A DNA stretch of 6,892 nucleotides from Gammaproteobacteria bacterium (GTDB lineage Bacteria; Pseudomonadota; Gammaproteobacteria; Pseudomonadales; Azotimanducaceae): contig JABIVN010000108.1 in assembly GCA_018667205.1 (NCBI GenBank), forward strand, positions 1 to 6,892, written 5' to 3'. This document shows positions 1-5,488 of the stretch, piece by piece. The notes under the pieces were generated by a model that did no database searches, was not told where the DNA came from, and saw only the letters and a program-made list of their open reading frames with translations. Position 1 is the stretch's first letter. The number at the start of each line of letters is the position of its first letter. A program made the position numbers and the translations under genes.

Positions 1-1
1 G

Positions 2-247
2 ACTATGGTATGTGCGATCGCTATTGGTATGAGTATTTGTACAAAGCGGATCTCGGCAACGCAATTTGCCGTGTACATGTCGGCGGCGAATCTGGGAGCC
101 TCGTTAGGATCTAAACTGTTCGGTGTGGTCTCTGACCATTTATCTTACTCGGACAGTTATCTGTTACTTTCACTGCTGGTTTTTTTCATCCTTGTGGTGG
201 TGGCCTTATATCGAAAGCCGGTTCCAGAGTTACCCGAACCGGTATAG
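2..247 (+). CDS. AmpG-like MFS permease, C-terminal fragment (5' cut by window edge)
   Basis: The reading frame is open from the first complete codon and ends at TAG (245-247), so the true start lies outside the window. About 80 C-terminal residues are visible. The stretch SATQFAVYMSAANLGASLGS resembles the late part of AmpG/PAT-type major facilitator permeases, where SATQFA..(S/A)..NLG is typical. It is followed by a short loop and a last hydrophobic helix, SYLLLSLLVFFILVVVALY, then a short cytoplasmic tail. AmpG proteins import muropeptides across the inner membrane for cell-wall recycling, but other PAT members carry other substrates. The substrate therefore cannot be set from this piece. 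A 7-bp inverted repeat overlaps the stop region. No downstream gene is coupled to it. Confidence 0.75.
   Translation, partial: TMVCAIAIGMSICTKRISATQFAVYMSAANLGASLGSKLFGVVSDHLSYSDSYLLLSLLVFFILVVVALYRKPVPELPEPV
218..242. other. Inverted repeat at the end of the permease gene
   Basis: CCGGTTC (218-224) and GAACCGG (236-242) form a perfect 7-bp stem with an 11-base loop, ending two bases before the TAG stop. No T-tract follows on the + strand, so it is not a standard intrinsic terminator. It could slow exonucleases at the transcript end, or be chance in a proline-rich coding tail. Confidence 0.3.
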
Positions 248-625
248 CCCATGCATGCCCGCGACATGACGATATTGCTAAAACGTGTTTGGCCTGTACC
301 CTGGGTGGCCACGATTTGGTAAACGACATAGCGTTTGGCTAGTCAGGGCAGCATCGCGGACGCTATTTTTTGGTAAGTCCGATATTTGTGGCTTACGACT
401 AAGGACTGAGCTTTCTAAGGTGTTGGAAGACTGAGCTTTTTTAGGTACCAACGATCTTCCATCGCACTGCCTGGTATAGAACCGAGACAACGTTGAGAAG
501 CGTTCATTTAGAACAGTGCTGAAGGATAAGGGTCGTTTCTGCGACGCGGCGGATGTGCTGGTCAATGAGCGTGAAGCTCAACGAACCGACTCTAGTACCA
601 CGCTTCTATCATCGAAGGACAAGGA
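248..625. other. Spacer without a recognisable gene
   Basis: This 378-base gap lies between the permease stop and the DUF2147-type relic. I find no + strand frame with a plausible start and family signature. One minus-strand frame stays open over roughly 280-565, but its translation (rich in S, R, T and L) has no domain I recognise and no clear ribosome binding site, so I do not call it. The gap holds the direct repeat described separately. Its last bases carry AAGGA (615-619), a reasonable ribosome binding site for the relic that follows. Confidence 0.5.
404..446. repeat. 18-bp direct repeat, 25-bp period
   Basis: GACTGAGCTTTCTAAGGT (404-421) recurs as GACTGAGCTTTTTTAGGT (429-446), a match of 16 of 18 bases with 7 bases between copies. 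It lies in the non-coding gap after the permease. It may be an old duplication or a paired protein-binding site. No palindrome inside the unit points to a known regulator. Confidence 0.6.
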
Positions 626-1039
626 ATGATGCATTTGAATGCCCTGCTGTTTACCGTTCTCGCGGGGTTGATGGCACCATCGTTATTCCCAGCAGAGATC
701 GCAGGTAATTGGCAACACGCTGAAGCGCCCGTTTGGATTACGATTCAGGTTGCTGATGGTATTGCCAAAGGTTGCTGATGGTATCGCCACAGGGAATGTC
801 GTGCGGAACGATCAACGCCCTGAACGGGTCGGTCGCGAGCTACTCCAGGATTTTAAACAGGCAAGTCCAAAGATGAGACCTGGCGCGGCCAGGTCTATGC
901 CGATAAGCAGGGTGAGTACAAGAAGTCCGGGATTAGTTTGTCAGACGCCAGGTTGATGGAAATCAACGTCAAGGTCGGATTTATGCGTCGAAGTATCCAG
1001 TGGACGAGCGTGGAAGAAATTCCTTCGGTTACAAACTAG
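626..1039 (+). pseudogene. Frameshifted relic of an exported DUF2147-type protein
   Basis: Starting at ATG 626 behind AAGGA, the frame reads a signal-peptide-like N-terminus (MMHLNALLFTVLAGLMAPSL, then FPAE) and continues IAGNWQHAEAPVWITIQVAD before a TGA at 776-778. A 22-bp tandem duplication (749-792) shifts the frame by +1. Reading on from the second copy gives ATGNVVRNDQRPERVGRELL. A further shift near 870 restores the first frame: DETWRGQVYADKQGEYKKSG, then VGFMRRSIQWTSVEEIP and TAG at 1037-1039. The joined protein would be about 130 residues. The pattern GxWQHAE..W, W+G.VYA...GEY and a final GFM.RSI.W..V is what I know from small exported DUF2147-family proteins, whose function is poorly defined. 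As it stands the gene cannot make the full product. Family assignment is from memory of the motif pattern. Confidence 0.7.
749..792 (+). repeat. 22-bp tandem duplication that breaks the DUF2147-type gene
   Basis: Bases 749-770 are repeated at 771-792 with 20 of 22 matches; each copy begins GTTGCTGATGGTAT. Because 22 is not a multiple of three, the second copy shifts the frame and the first frame ends at 776-778. Removing either copy joins two protein segments that fit one family. The copies differ at two bases, so the duplication is not brand-new, or one copy has since mutated. Confidence 0.85.
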
Positions 1040-1118
1040 GTGTCAACCGTGCTAGAAGCGCAGGATGGCGTCTGTCAACAAGGATGTCACGCCTACTGAT
1101 CGTGTAGATTTAGATTTC

Positions 1119-1155
1119 TGCTCCTTTTATGCTCCTTTTTTGCGCCTTTTTTGCC
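1119..1155. repeat. 11-bp tandem repeat with phased T-tracts
   Basis: TGCTCCTTTTA (1119-1129), TGCTCCTTTTT (1130-1140), TGCGCCTTTTT (1141-1151) and a partial TGCC form an 11-bp tandem array. On the minus strand it encodes the lysine-rich tail of the transposase relic (GKKGAKKEHKRS). T-runs spaced by one helical turn are a known cause of intrinsic DNA bending. Expansion by slippage is the simplest origin. Confidence 0.7.
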
Positions 1156-1480
1156 TGATGTCTTGGGTGGGTTTAGCCAGATCGCGGTTATTAGGGTTCA
1201 GTTTCTAGTCCTGCCTGACCAACGCTCGGGATTCGGATTCTTCGCAGCTTCATGTACGTGCTTTCGCTGGTTGAGTAGCTCATGATATTCGCCTCGGTGG
1301 GGCTGATTCGGGGTCAGAAAGTGGATTGCGCTGTGGCGATGCTGACCGTTGTACCCGTCAATAAATTCATGAACCTGCTGTTTGGCTGCGGCGATGCTAT
1401 CGAACCGTCTGGTCGAGTAACAAGGCGTGTACTTGAGTGTCCTGAACAATTTTTCTGAGAATGGATTGTCATCATTCACT

Positions 1481-1512
1481 TAAGGGCGGCTAAAGGGCGT
1501 CTAAAGGATGGC
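1481..1512. repeat. Degenerate 10-11 bp tandem repeat inside the transposase relic
   Basis: Three imperfect units, TAAGGGCGGC (1481-1490), TAAAGGGCGTC (1491-1501) and TAAAGGATGGC (1502-1512), sit exactly where the transposase reading frame breaks, between the APSFRRP and NDDNPFSE segments. An extra unit of 10 or 11 bases would cause this break. Confidence 0.6.
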
Positions 1513-1855
1513 GCGATACTTAGGTTCTGCAGCGTGGCTAACGCGGCGGGTCTTTCATTGGCCCACTATTGTCGGTTTGCAAGATTAAACCATCCACACG
1601 GATTTCTTCAGCCAAACACGCTTTTCTGCCCATCAGACTGGCATCGTCTGACTTTTGGTTCTTGTGAGCTTCCCACGCTATGGTTTTGCGACTGAGGCGT
1701 CCAGAACCAGATAAAGCCGATAAAACGCATCACTGATGCCTTGCGCTGGTCTTTAAGGGCGCCTGCTAACTGATTAGCGTTGACAAGGCTTGAAGGCCGA
1801 GCAGGGTCATTTCAAGGTTTTGAACGCGAAGGTACAAAAGTTGGTGTGTCGGGCG

Positions 1856-1914
1856 TTACAAGGAATTACAAAGGGTTACATAGTGACGCATCTTGGGTTA
1901 CATCATTCCTGTAA
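1856..1914 (+). promoter_or_regulatory. Spaced TTACA direct repeats with one inverted copy
   Basis: TTACA occurs at 1856-1860, 1866-1870, 1876-1880 and 1898-1902, with starts 10, 10 and 22 bases apart, that is on about the same face of the helix. The last copy faces an inverted TGTAA at 1910-1914, giving TTACA-N7-TGTAA. The 1876 and 1898 copies lie in a longer shared GGGTTACAT. Such spacing suits a multimeric DNA-binding protein. It could also be a decayed tandem array with a 10-bp unit. The distance to the peroxidase start is 220-280 bases. Confidence 0.4.
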
Positions 1915-2082
1915 TTTCTGTTAAATATTCAACAAATCCTCAGTGCCCTGCCTTTCGGGTTAGCCTCAGGGATTCCACACCGGCCGCTGACTGGTTTAAA
2001 GCGTCTTGATCAACACTGCGCCAGAAGAAACTGCAATGACATCAACAGAGACTATTTTGGCACGGAATATCACCCGAATAAC

Positions 2083-2108
2083 GTGGGTTAGTGAACCCAC
2101 CCTATAGT
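2083..2108 (+). promoter_or_regulatory. Perfect palindrome next to a possible -10 element of the peroxidase gene
   Basis: GTGGGTT (2083-2089) and AACCCAC (2094-2100) form a perfect 7-bp inverted repeat around AGTG. TATAGT (2103-2108), a five-of-six match to the sigma70 -10 box, follows two bases later. No good -35 box lies 16-19 bases upstream, so the palindrome would sit in the spacer region where an operator or activator site could act. If transcription instead starts further upstream, the same bases would form a leader hairpin 18 bases before the ribosome binding site. The regulator is not identifiable. Confidence 0.4.
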
Positions 2109-2118
2109 TAGCAGGACC

Positions 2119-2135
2119 GGAGGGTCATAATTTTG
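2119..2135 (+). promoter_or_regulatory. Strong ribosome binding site selecting a TTG start
   Basis: GGAGGG (2119-2124) lies eight bases before TTG (2133-2135). That TTG opens the frame with a Lys-Lys N-terminus followed by a hydrophobic core, as a signal peptide needs. The next in-frame ATG (2157) would remove the basic n-region and most of the core and has no such site, so TTG is the better start. Confidence 0.75.
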
Positions 2136-3647
2136 AAAAAAAGATTAGCACTTTTATGCATGTTACTCGTTGTAAGTTTAATTCCGATGCCCGGCTTTGC
2201 GGTTGCGCCTGGTTTGACCCTTGACCCCGAGAAGCCAACTAAGGCGGCTATCACCAAGAATAATGGTTGGGATAACAGAGTCGCTGCGAGCATCGCAAGC
2301 TTAGGCATCACTGGTGATGCAACAATGGGCCAAACGTTACCTAGTATTACCAGCGCAAAAGCACAATTGGGGATGAAGTTATTCTTTACCAAAGGCCTGG
2401 GCGGAGACAAAGACGCAGCCTGTGTGACATGTCATCATCCAAAACTTGGCGGCGGGGATAATTTATCTTTACCCATCGGTGTTACGGCAGAAATTCCAGA
2501 CTTGCTAGGGCCTGGCCGTCGTCATTTATCGGCGGGCGCTGATTTTGATGGTGGACCAACAGTGCCTCGTAATGCGCCGACAACCTTTAATCTGGCATTG
2601 TGGGAAAAAGTTTTATTCCATGATGGCCGCGTCGAGACAATAAGCGGCGGGATATCAACACCTGACTCGGGTCACGGTAACATTGACCCAGTTGCTGGGT
2701 CTAATTTGGCTGAGGCACAAGCACGTTTTCCGGTTACTTCCCCTGAAGAAATGCGCGGCTTTGCTTACGAAGCGGGTAATTCGACCGCAGCCCTGCGGAC
2801 TGCCTTAGAAACTCGTTTACAAACCACGGGGGCGGGCATTGACGCTTTAAACAGTAACGATTGGTTGGCTGAGTTTCGAGCAGGGTTTGGCAGTACTGCC
2901 GATGCCGCAACGTTAATCACTTTTCCAAAAATTGCCGAGGCAATTGGTGAATATGAGAACTCTCAGGTATTTGCGAGCCATCGTTTTAAAGAATACATCG
3001 ATGGGAACAAAGCAGCGATCAGTACAGATGCAAAAAAAGGTGCCATATTATTCTTTAATTCAGTCGCGGAGGGCGGTGCAAATTGTGCTAGCTGCCATCG
3101 TGGTGATTTCTACACGGATGAAGCCTTTCATGTGGTCGCAATGCCGCAAATCGGTCGAGGGAAAGGCGATGGTACGGGGAGTGATGATTTCGGTCGATTT
3201 AGATTGACAGGCCAGGCGGAAGATAAATATGCGTTTAGAACACCAACGCTGTTAAATGTTGAAAAAACTGGGCCATGGGGTCACGCGGGTGGCTATACGA
3301 GCCTCAATGCGGTGATTAATCATCACCTTAACCCTCAGAGCGCAATTGATAACTATGACTTCAATCAACTCGAAAATTCGGTGCAAGTAGATGATATGAA
3401 AGCGAACACTCAGCGCGCAATAGATACGCTTGAAGTAAACAGATCAGCTGGTCTGATTAGTCCCATTCTGGAAAACGTATCGCTCACTGGAAAACAAGTT
3501 GATCAATTAGTAGCGTTTCTGAAAACGTTAACAGATCAATGTTTGAATGATGACAGCTGCATTAGCGCCTGGATACCTGCTTCTAGCGACACAGACCCTG
3601 ATGGCCTTCGTGTTAACGCCGTCAATGAAAATGGCTTGGCTTTATAA
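2133..3647 (+). CDS. Exported di-heme cytochrome c peroxidase / MauG-family protein
   Basis: The 504-residue product begins with a Sec signal peptide (MKKRLALLCMLLVVSL, likely cut near residue 23, GFA-VAP), so it should act in the periplasm. Two CxxCH heme sites are present: CVTCH (97-101) and CASCH (318-322). Family landmarks follow in order: GGPTVPRNAPTTFN (140-153), LFHDGRVE (161-168), FRTPTLLNV (368-376), GPWGHAGGYTSL (380-391) and LVAFLKTLTD (459-468). Bacterial cytochrome c peroxidases use two hemes to reduce hydrogen peroxide to water with electrons from a small c-type cytochrome or cupredoxin. The related MauG proteins instead oxidise protein side chains; sequence alone does not decide between them. 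At 504 residues it is longer than classical CcpA-type enzymes (about 320-350). The extra C-terminus has a Cys pair (C470, C476) that could form a disulfide. It stands alone, with no electron-donor gene beside it. Confidence 0.92.
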   Translation: MKKRLALLCMLLVVSLIPMPGFAVAPGLTLDPEKPTKAAITKNNGWDNRVAASIASLGITGDATMGQTLPSITSAKAQLGMKLFFTKGLGGDKDAACVTCHHPKLGGGDNLSLPIGVTAEIPDLLGPGRRHLSAGADFDGGPTVPRNAPTTFNLALWEKVLFHDGRVETISGGISTPDSGHGNIDPVAGSNLAEAQARFPVTSPEEMRGFAYEAGNSTAALRTALETRLQTTGAGIDALNSNDWLAEFRAGFGSTADAATLITFPKIAEAIGEYENSQVFASHRFKEYIDGNKAAISTDAKKGAILFFNSVAEGGANCASCHRGDFYTDEAFHVVAMPQIGRGKGDGTGSDDFGRFRLTGQAEDKYAFRTPTLLNVEKTGPWGHAGGYTSLNAVINHHLNPQSAIDNYDFNQLENSVQVDDMKANTQRAIDTLEVNRSAGLISPILENVSLTGKQVDQLVAFLKTLTDQCLNDDSCISAWIPASSDTDPDGLRVNAVNENGLAL

Positions 3648-3675
3648 ACGAACGGTGGTCGTCTTAGGCGTCTTA

Positions 3676-3910
3676 GTGGTCAAACGATAGGTTGCGTGCG
3701 CATCGTTTGGTCATCGGAAAGTACCGAAATGAAACGATGAAAGTCTGGCGTTCAGTCATTAATGCAGCGAAGCATTAGTGGCTGTATCCAGAAGGTTTCG
3801 GCGCAGCGTTAATCCATATGACCGGTCCAGCTTCCAAAAAATATGAGTCAGGGATGTGAGAAGCGTAATCGGACACTGCCTGCCTATTAGGCGCAGTTTT
3901 GTTGATTTTG
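3676..3910 (+). ncRNA. Candidate structured RNA: peroxidase 3' UTR or independent small RNA
   Basis: Two long hairpins lie between the peroxidase stop and a terminator. Hairpin 1 pairs 3676-3688 with 3702-3714 (13 bp, 13-base loop). Hairpin 2 pairs 3753-3765 with 3772-3784 (13 bp, loop AGCGAA). All five non-Watson-Crick positions are G-U pairs if the + strand is transcribed (3676/3714, 3679/3711, 3680/3710, 3756/3781, 3759/3778). On the minus strand they would be A-C mismatches. This favours a + strand RNA. A terminator with a U-rich tail closes the region. I cannot place it in a known RNA family. TATAAA (3643-3648) is a weak possible -10 for a separate transcript, without a good -35, so a stable 3' UTR is as likely. 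Confidence 0.45.
3875..3910 (+). terminator. Rho-independent terminator
   Basis: ACTGC (3875-3879) pairs with GCAGT (3893-3897), and inside it GCCT (3882-3885) pairs with AGGC (3889-3892), leaving a two-base bulge and a three-base loop. The T-rich tail TTTTGTTGATTTTG follows at 3897-3910. It is on the + strand, about 230 bases after the peroxidase stop, and probably ends that transcript or the candidate RNA before it. Confidence 0.6.
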
Positions 3911-4433
3911 TAATGAATCGTCGTAGGGACTAACACTGAACGACCGATCAAACCGCGTTGGGTACGCGCATATGGGCATCATCCGGAAACTTTGAAACAT
4001 GAGTTTGTGTCTCCCGAGGGCACCCAAGTAAGGAAAGCTTTCCGGCCTCCGCCCGAATCCCAACTTAGCGATCAAGGTATTGCTATCTTTATTCTCAGTT
4101 TCCAGGTAACGGTTTGTGTAGATTGGGCAACCCAAGACGGCGTGTGTTTGAGTCCAGAAATAATTTTTCCGAACCCCACGCTGGGTGGGGAGAGTGTTGG
4201 GCCGTCCATAGACCTTGCAGGGGCTCCTAGCCTTGAGCCTAACGGTAATGAACAGCCCCATCTCAAGGGTCGCCGATAGCAATCCTTACCGTTACATTCA
4301 CACTCACATTTACATTTACTAGAAGCGGGGATGGTGATAATTTTTCCAGTGGTTCGAGCTTGTCGAGCGCTAACGGCACAGATCACCAGGAAGGTTAGCC
4401 CGGGCCGTATTAAACACAAACCGGGTATGTATA
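3911..4433. other. Spacer with long open frames but no recognised gene
   Basis: About 520 bases with no gene I can support. Several frames stay open here: one + frame from about 3917 to 4279, and two minus frames covering about 3887-4282 and 4072-4578. None has a good ribosome binding site or a family signature, and the second minus frame runs into the start of dusC. Three short hairpins occur close together: TTGGG-CAA-CCCAA (4123-4135), CCCCAC-N5-GTGGGG (4174-4190) and GGCTC-N8-GAGCC (4222-4239). A 12-bp palindrome, GGAAAGCTTTCC, lies at 4032-4043, and an inverted repeat GCTAAC/GTTAGC at 4369-4399. A degraded gene or a structured RNA is possible. Confidence 0.45.
4290..4320. repeat. Degenerate hexanucleotide repeat
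   Basis: About five imperfect units with period 6 (TTACAT, TCACAC, TCACAT, TTACAT, TTACTA) run from 4292 to about 4320 in non-coding DNA. It looks like a short slippage-prone tract. On the minus strand it would read as alternating Lys/Cys/Glu codons, which argues against a real protein there. Confidence 0.55.
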
Positions 4434-4479
4434 CGCGGCAATAGCGTGTGCCGCGAGCAGCCTCTTTTAGCGGTATAAT
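4434..4479 (+). promoter_or_regulatory. Probable dusC promoter with an upstream inverted repeat
   Basis: TATAAT (4474-4479) is a perfect sigma70 -10 box, 37 bases before the dusC ATG. The expected -35 position (about 4451-4456, CCGCGA) is poor. It is covered by a perfect inverted repeat, CGCGGCA (4434-4440) and TGCCGCG (4449-4455), with an 8-base loop. With a start site near 4486 the repeat is centred close to -41.5, the usual place for an activator that compensates for a weak -35. The regulator is unknown, and a chance hairpin cannot be excluded. Confidence 0.5.
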
Positions 4480-4516
4480 CTGCTTTTCCCTATGATCAGG
4501 ATAGTACCTAACGCCG

Positions 4517-5449
4517 ATGAGAATTGTTTTAGCGCCGATGGAAGGTCTTGCAGACGTGTACTTACGTCGCCTGCTCACAGCACAAGGCGGGTTTGATTGG
4601 GTGGTTTCAGAGTTCGTACGCGTAGGACAGCGCGGCTATCCTGACAGAGTTTTTTATAACATTTGTCCAGAGTTACGACATGGCGGGAAAACGGATTGCG
4701 GGACGCCTATTCGCGTACAATTATTGGGTAATGATTTAGAGGCTATGGCAGAAAATGCCCAGCGGGCAGTGCAGTTAGGGTCTTATGGCATCGATATCAA
4801 TTTTGGCTGCCCAAGTAAGACCGTTAATCGCCGTCAGGGTGGCGCAATAATGCTACAAGAACCTGAGAGCCTATACAGGGTCGTTAACGCAGTCCGCGCA
4901 ACGCTGCCACCCGAAGTCACGGTGTCTGCCAAGATGCGACTCGGCTACGACGATATGTCGTTGATGCTAGATAATGCTCAAGCTATTGAAGCCGGCGGCG
5001 CAACCGAGGTGACGGTCCACGCCCGCACTAAGCTGCAAGGTTACGCACCACCCGCACACTGGGACGAACTAGCAAGAATCCAAGATGTTATTAATATTCC
5101 GCTCATTGCCAATGGTGATATCTGGACAGTGGAGGACTATCACGCATGCGTTGCGACTTCGGGTACAACGGATGTGATGCTGGGTCGGGGCGCGGTGCGA
5201 TGCCCGGATCTAGCCAGCCGAATTCGCCAAAACAAGATGACAGGAGCGCAGTGGCAGTCGGTCCGACTCTTGTTAAACGAGTTTTGGCATGACATTCGAA
5301 AGACTTTGCCGGAAAGAGATTGTGCCGGCAGGCTCAAACAGTGGGTCAATCATCTACGCAAGGTACATCCTGATGCTGAAACCCTTTGGCATGAAATTCG
5401 AACCGAGAAGCAGTGCCCAAAACTGGATCGATTAATTGAAGCGGCATAA
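4517..5449 (+). CDS. dusC: tRNA-dihydrouridine synthase C
   Basis: The 310-residue product is an FMN-dependent enzyme that reduces a uridine in the tRNA D-loop to dihydrouridine using NADPH. DusC of E. coli acts on U16. The sequence follows that protein closely: MRIVLAPMEGLADVYLRRLL at the N-terminus, EFVRV (32-36), ICPEL (49-53), RVQLLG (66-71), the catalytic Cys98 in NFGCPSKTVN, a TIM-barrel Lys at 139 (AKMRLG), VHARTK..GY (167-176), IANGDIW (197-203), GRGA (223-226), and the C-terminal helical RNA-binding domain with RLKQWVNHLRK (272-282). The last is typical of DusC rather than DusA or DusB. Length agrees with the family (about 315). An in-frame TAG at 4502-4504 rules out a longer start. 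No strong ribosome binding site precedes the ATG, so translation may be modest. It is single, and converges with rsuA across a 491-base gap. Confidence 0.95.
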   Translation: MRIVLAPMEGLADVYLRRLLTAQGGFDWVVSEFVRVGQRGYPDRVFYNICPELRHGGKTDCGTPIRVQLLGNDLEAMAENAQRAVQLGSYGIDINFGCPSKTVNRRQGGAIMLQEPESLYRVVNAVRATLPPEVTVSAKMRLGYDDMSLMLDNAQAIEAGGATEVTVHARTKLQGYAPPAHWDELARIQDVINIPLIANGDIWTVEDYHACVATSGTTDVMLGRGAVRCPDLASRIRQNKMTGAQWQSVRLLLNEFWHDIRKTLPERDCAGRLKQWVNHLRKVHPDAETLWHEIRTEKQCPKLDRLIEAA

Positions 5450-5488
5450 AGCTCGAAGAGTGGCGTGTTAAATGCTGGCGTAAGGTGA

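Larger units (their letters stand above)
1093..1740 (-). pseudogene. IS3-family transposase (OrfB, rve integrase core), multiply frameshifted remnant
   Basis: Read from high to low coordinates, four frame-broken segments line up with one IS3-family DDE transposase. They are FYRLYLVLD (about 1725-1699); RKTIAWEAHKNQKSDDASLM, then CLAEEIRVDG and QTDNSGPMK (1690-1553); ALATLQNLSIAPSFRRP (1544-1494); and the longest intact piece, 1479-1198, with a GTG first codon, NDDNPFSEKLFRTLKY, HRHSAIHFLTP and PERWSGRTRN. QTDNSG carries the second catalytic Asp (usually HSDNGS) and NPFSE the Glu; the first Asp segment is not visible. A TGA at 1198-1200 stands where the family has Trp (TRNW), and the same frame continues with AIWLNP to a TAG at 1093-1095, so this is probably a TGG to TGA change. 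I saw no OrfA and no clear terminal inverted repeats. The element cannot transpose on its own. Confidence 0.82.
1831..2132. other. Upstream region of the peroxidase gene, non-coding
   Basis: This stretch between the transposase relic and the peroxidase start holds no gene I can recognise. It does contain regulatory-looking structure, described in separate entries: spaced TTACA motifs (1856-1902), four GGGTTA hexamers (1873, 1895, 1957, 2085), a perfect palindrome (2083-2100), a possible -10 element (2103-2108) and a strong ribosome binding site (2119-2124). It likely carries the promoter of the peroxidase. Confidence 0.55.

Noticed and set aside
278..565. Minus-strand open frame of about 95 codons
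   Set aside because: No recognisable motif, no convincing ribosome binding site, and its surroundings look like decayed spacer; open by chance is the simplest reading.
1930..1975. CCCTG...CAGGG hairpin with repeated CCTCAG
   Set aside because: The stem is only five pairs with a loop of about 16 bases and no T-tract; not distinguishable from chance.
2108..2410. Minus-strand frame opposite the peroxidase start
   Set aside because: Shadow of the peroxidase coding sequence, which has a full set of family motifs.
3992..4279. Plus-strand open frame with TTG start
   Set aside because: No ribosome binding site, no recognised domain, and it overlaps other equally open frames; kept only as part of the spacer description.
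4351..4375. GGTTCGAGC resembling a tRNA T-arm
   Set aside because: No acceptor stem, anticodon arm or D-arm can be built around it.
4369..4399. GCTAAC...GTTAGC as a recombination site
   Set aside because: Flanking bases do not fit the RYYYAAC/GTTRRRY cores and the element is far too short; treated as a simple inverted repeat.
4072..4578. Minus-strand open frame of 168 codons overlapping the dusC start
   Set aside because: It runs antisense through the promoter and first codons of a certain gene, contains a low-complexity Lys/Cys/Glu tract from the hexamer repeat, and shows no family signature.
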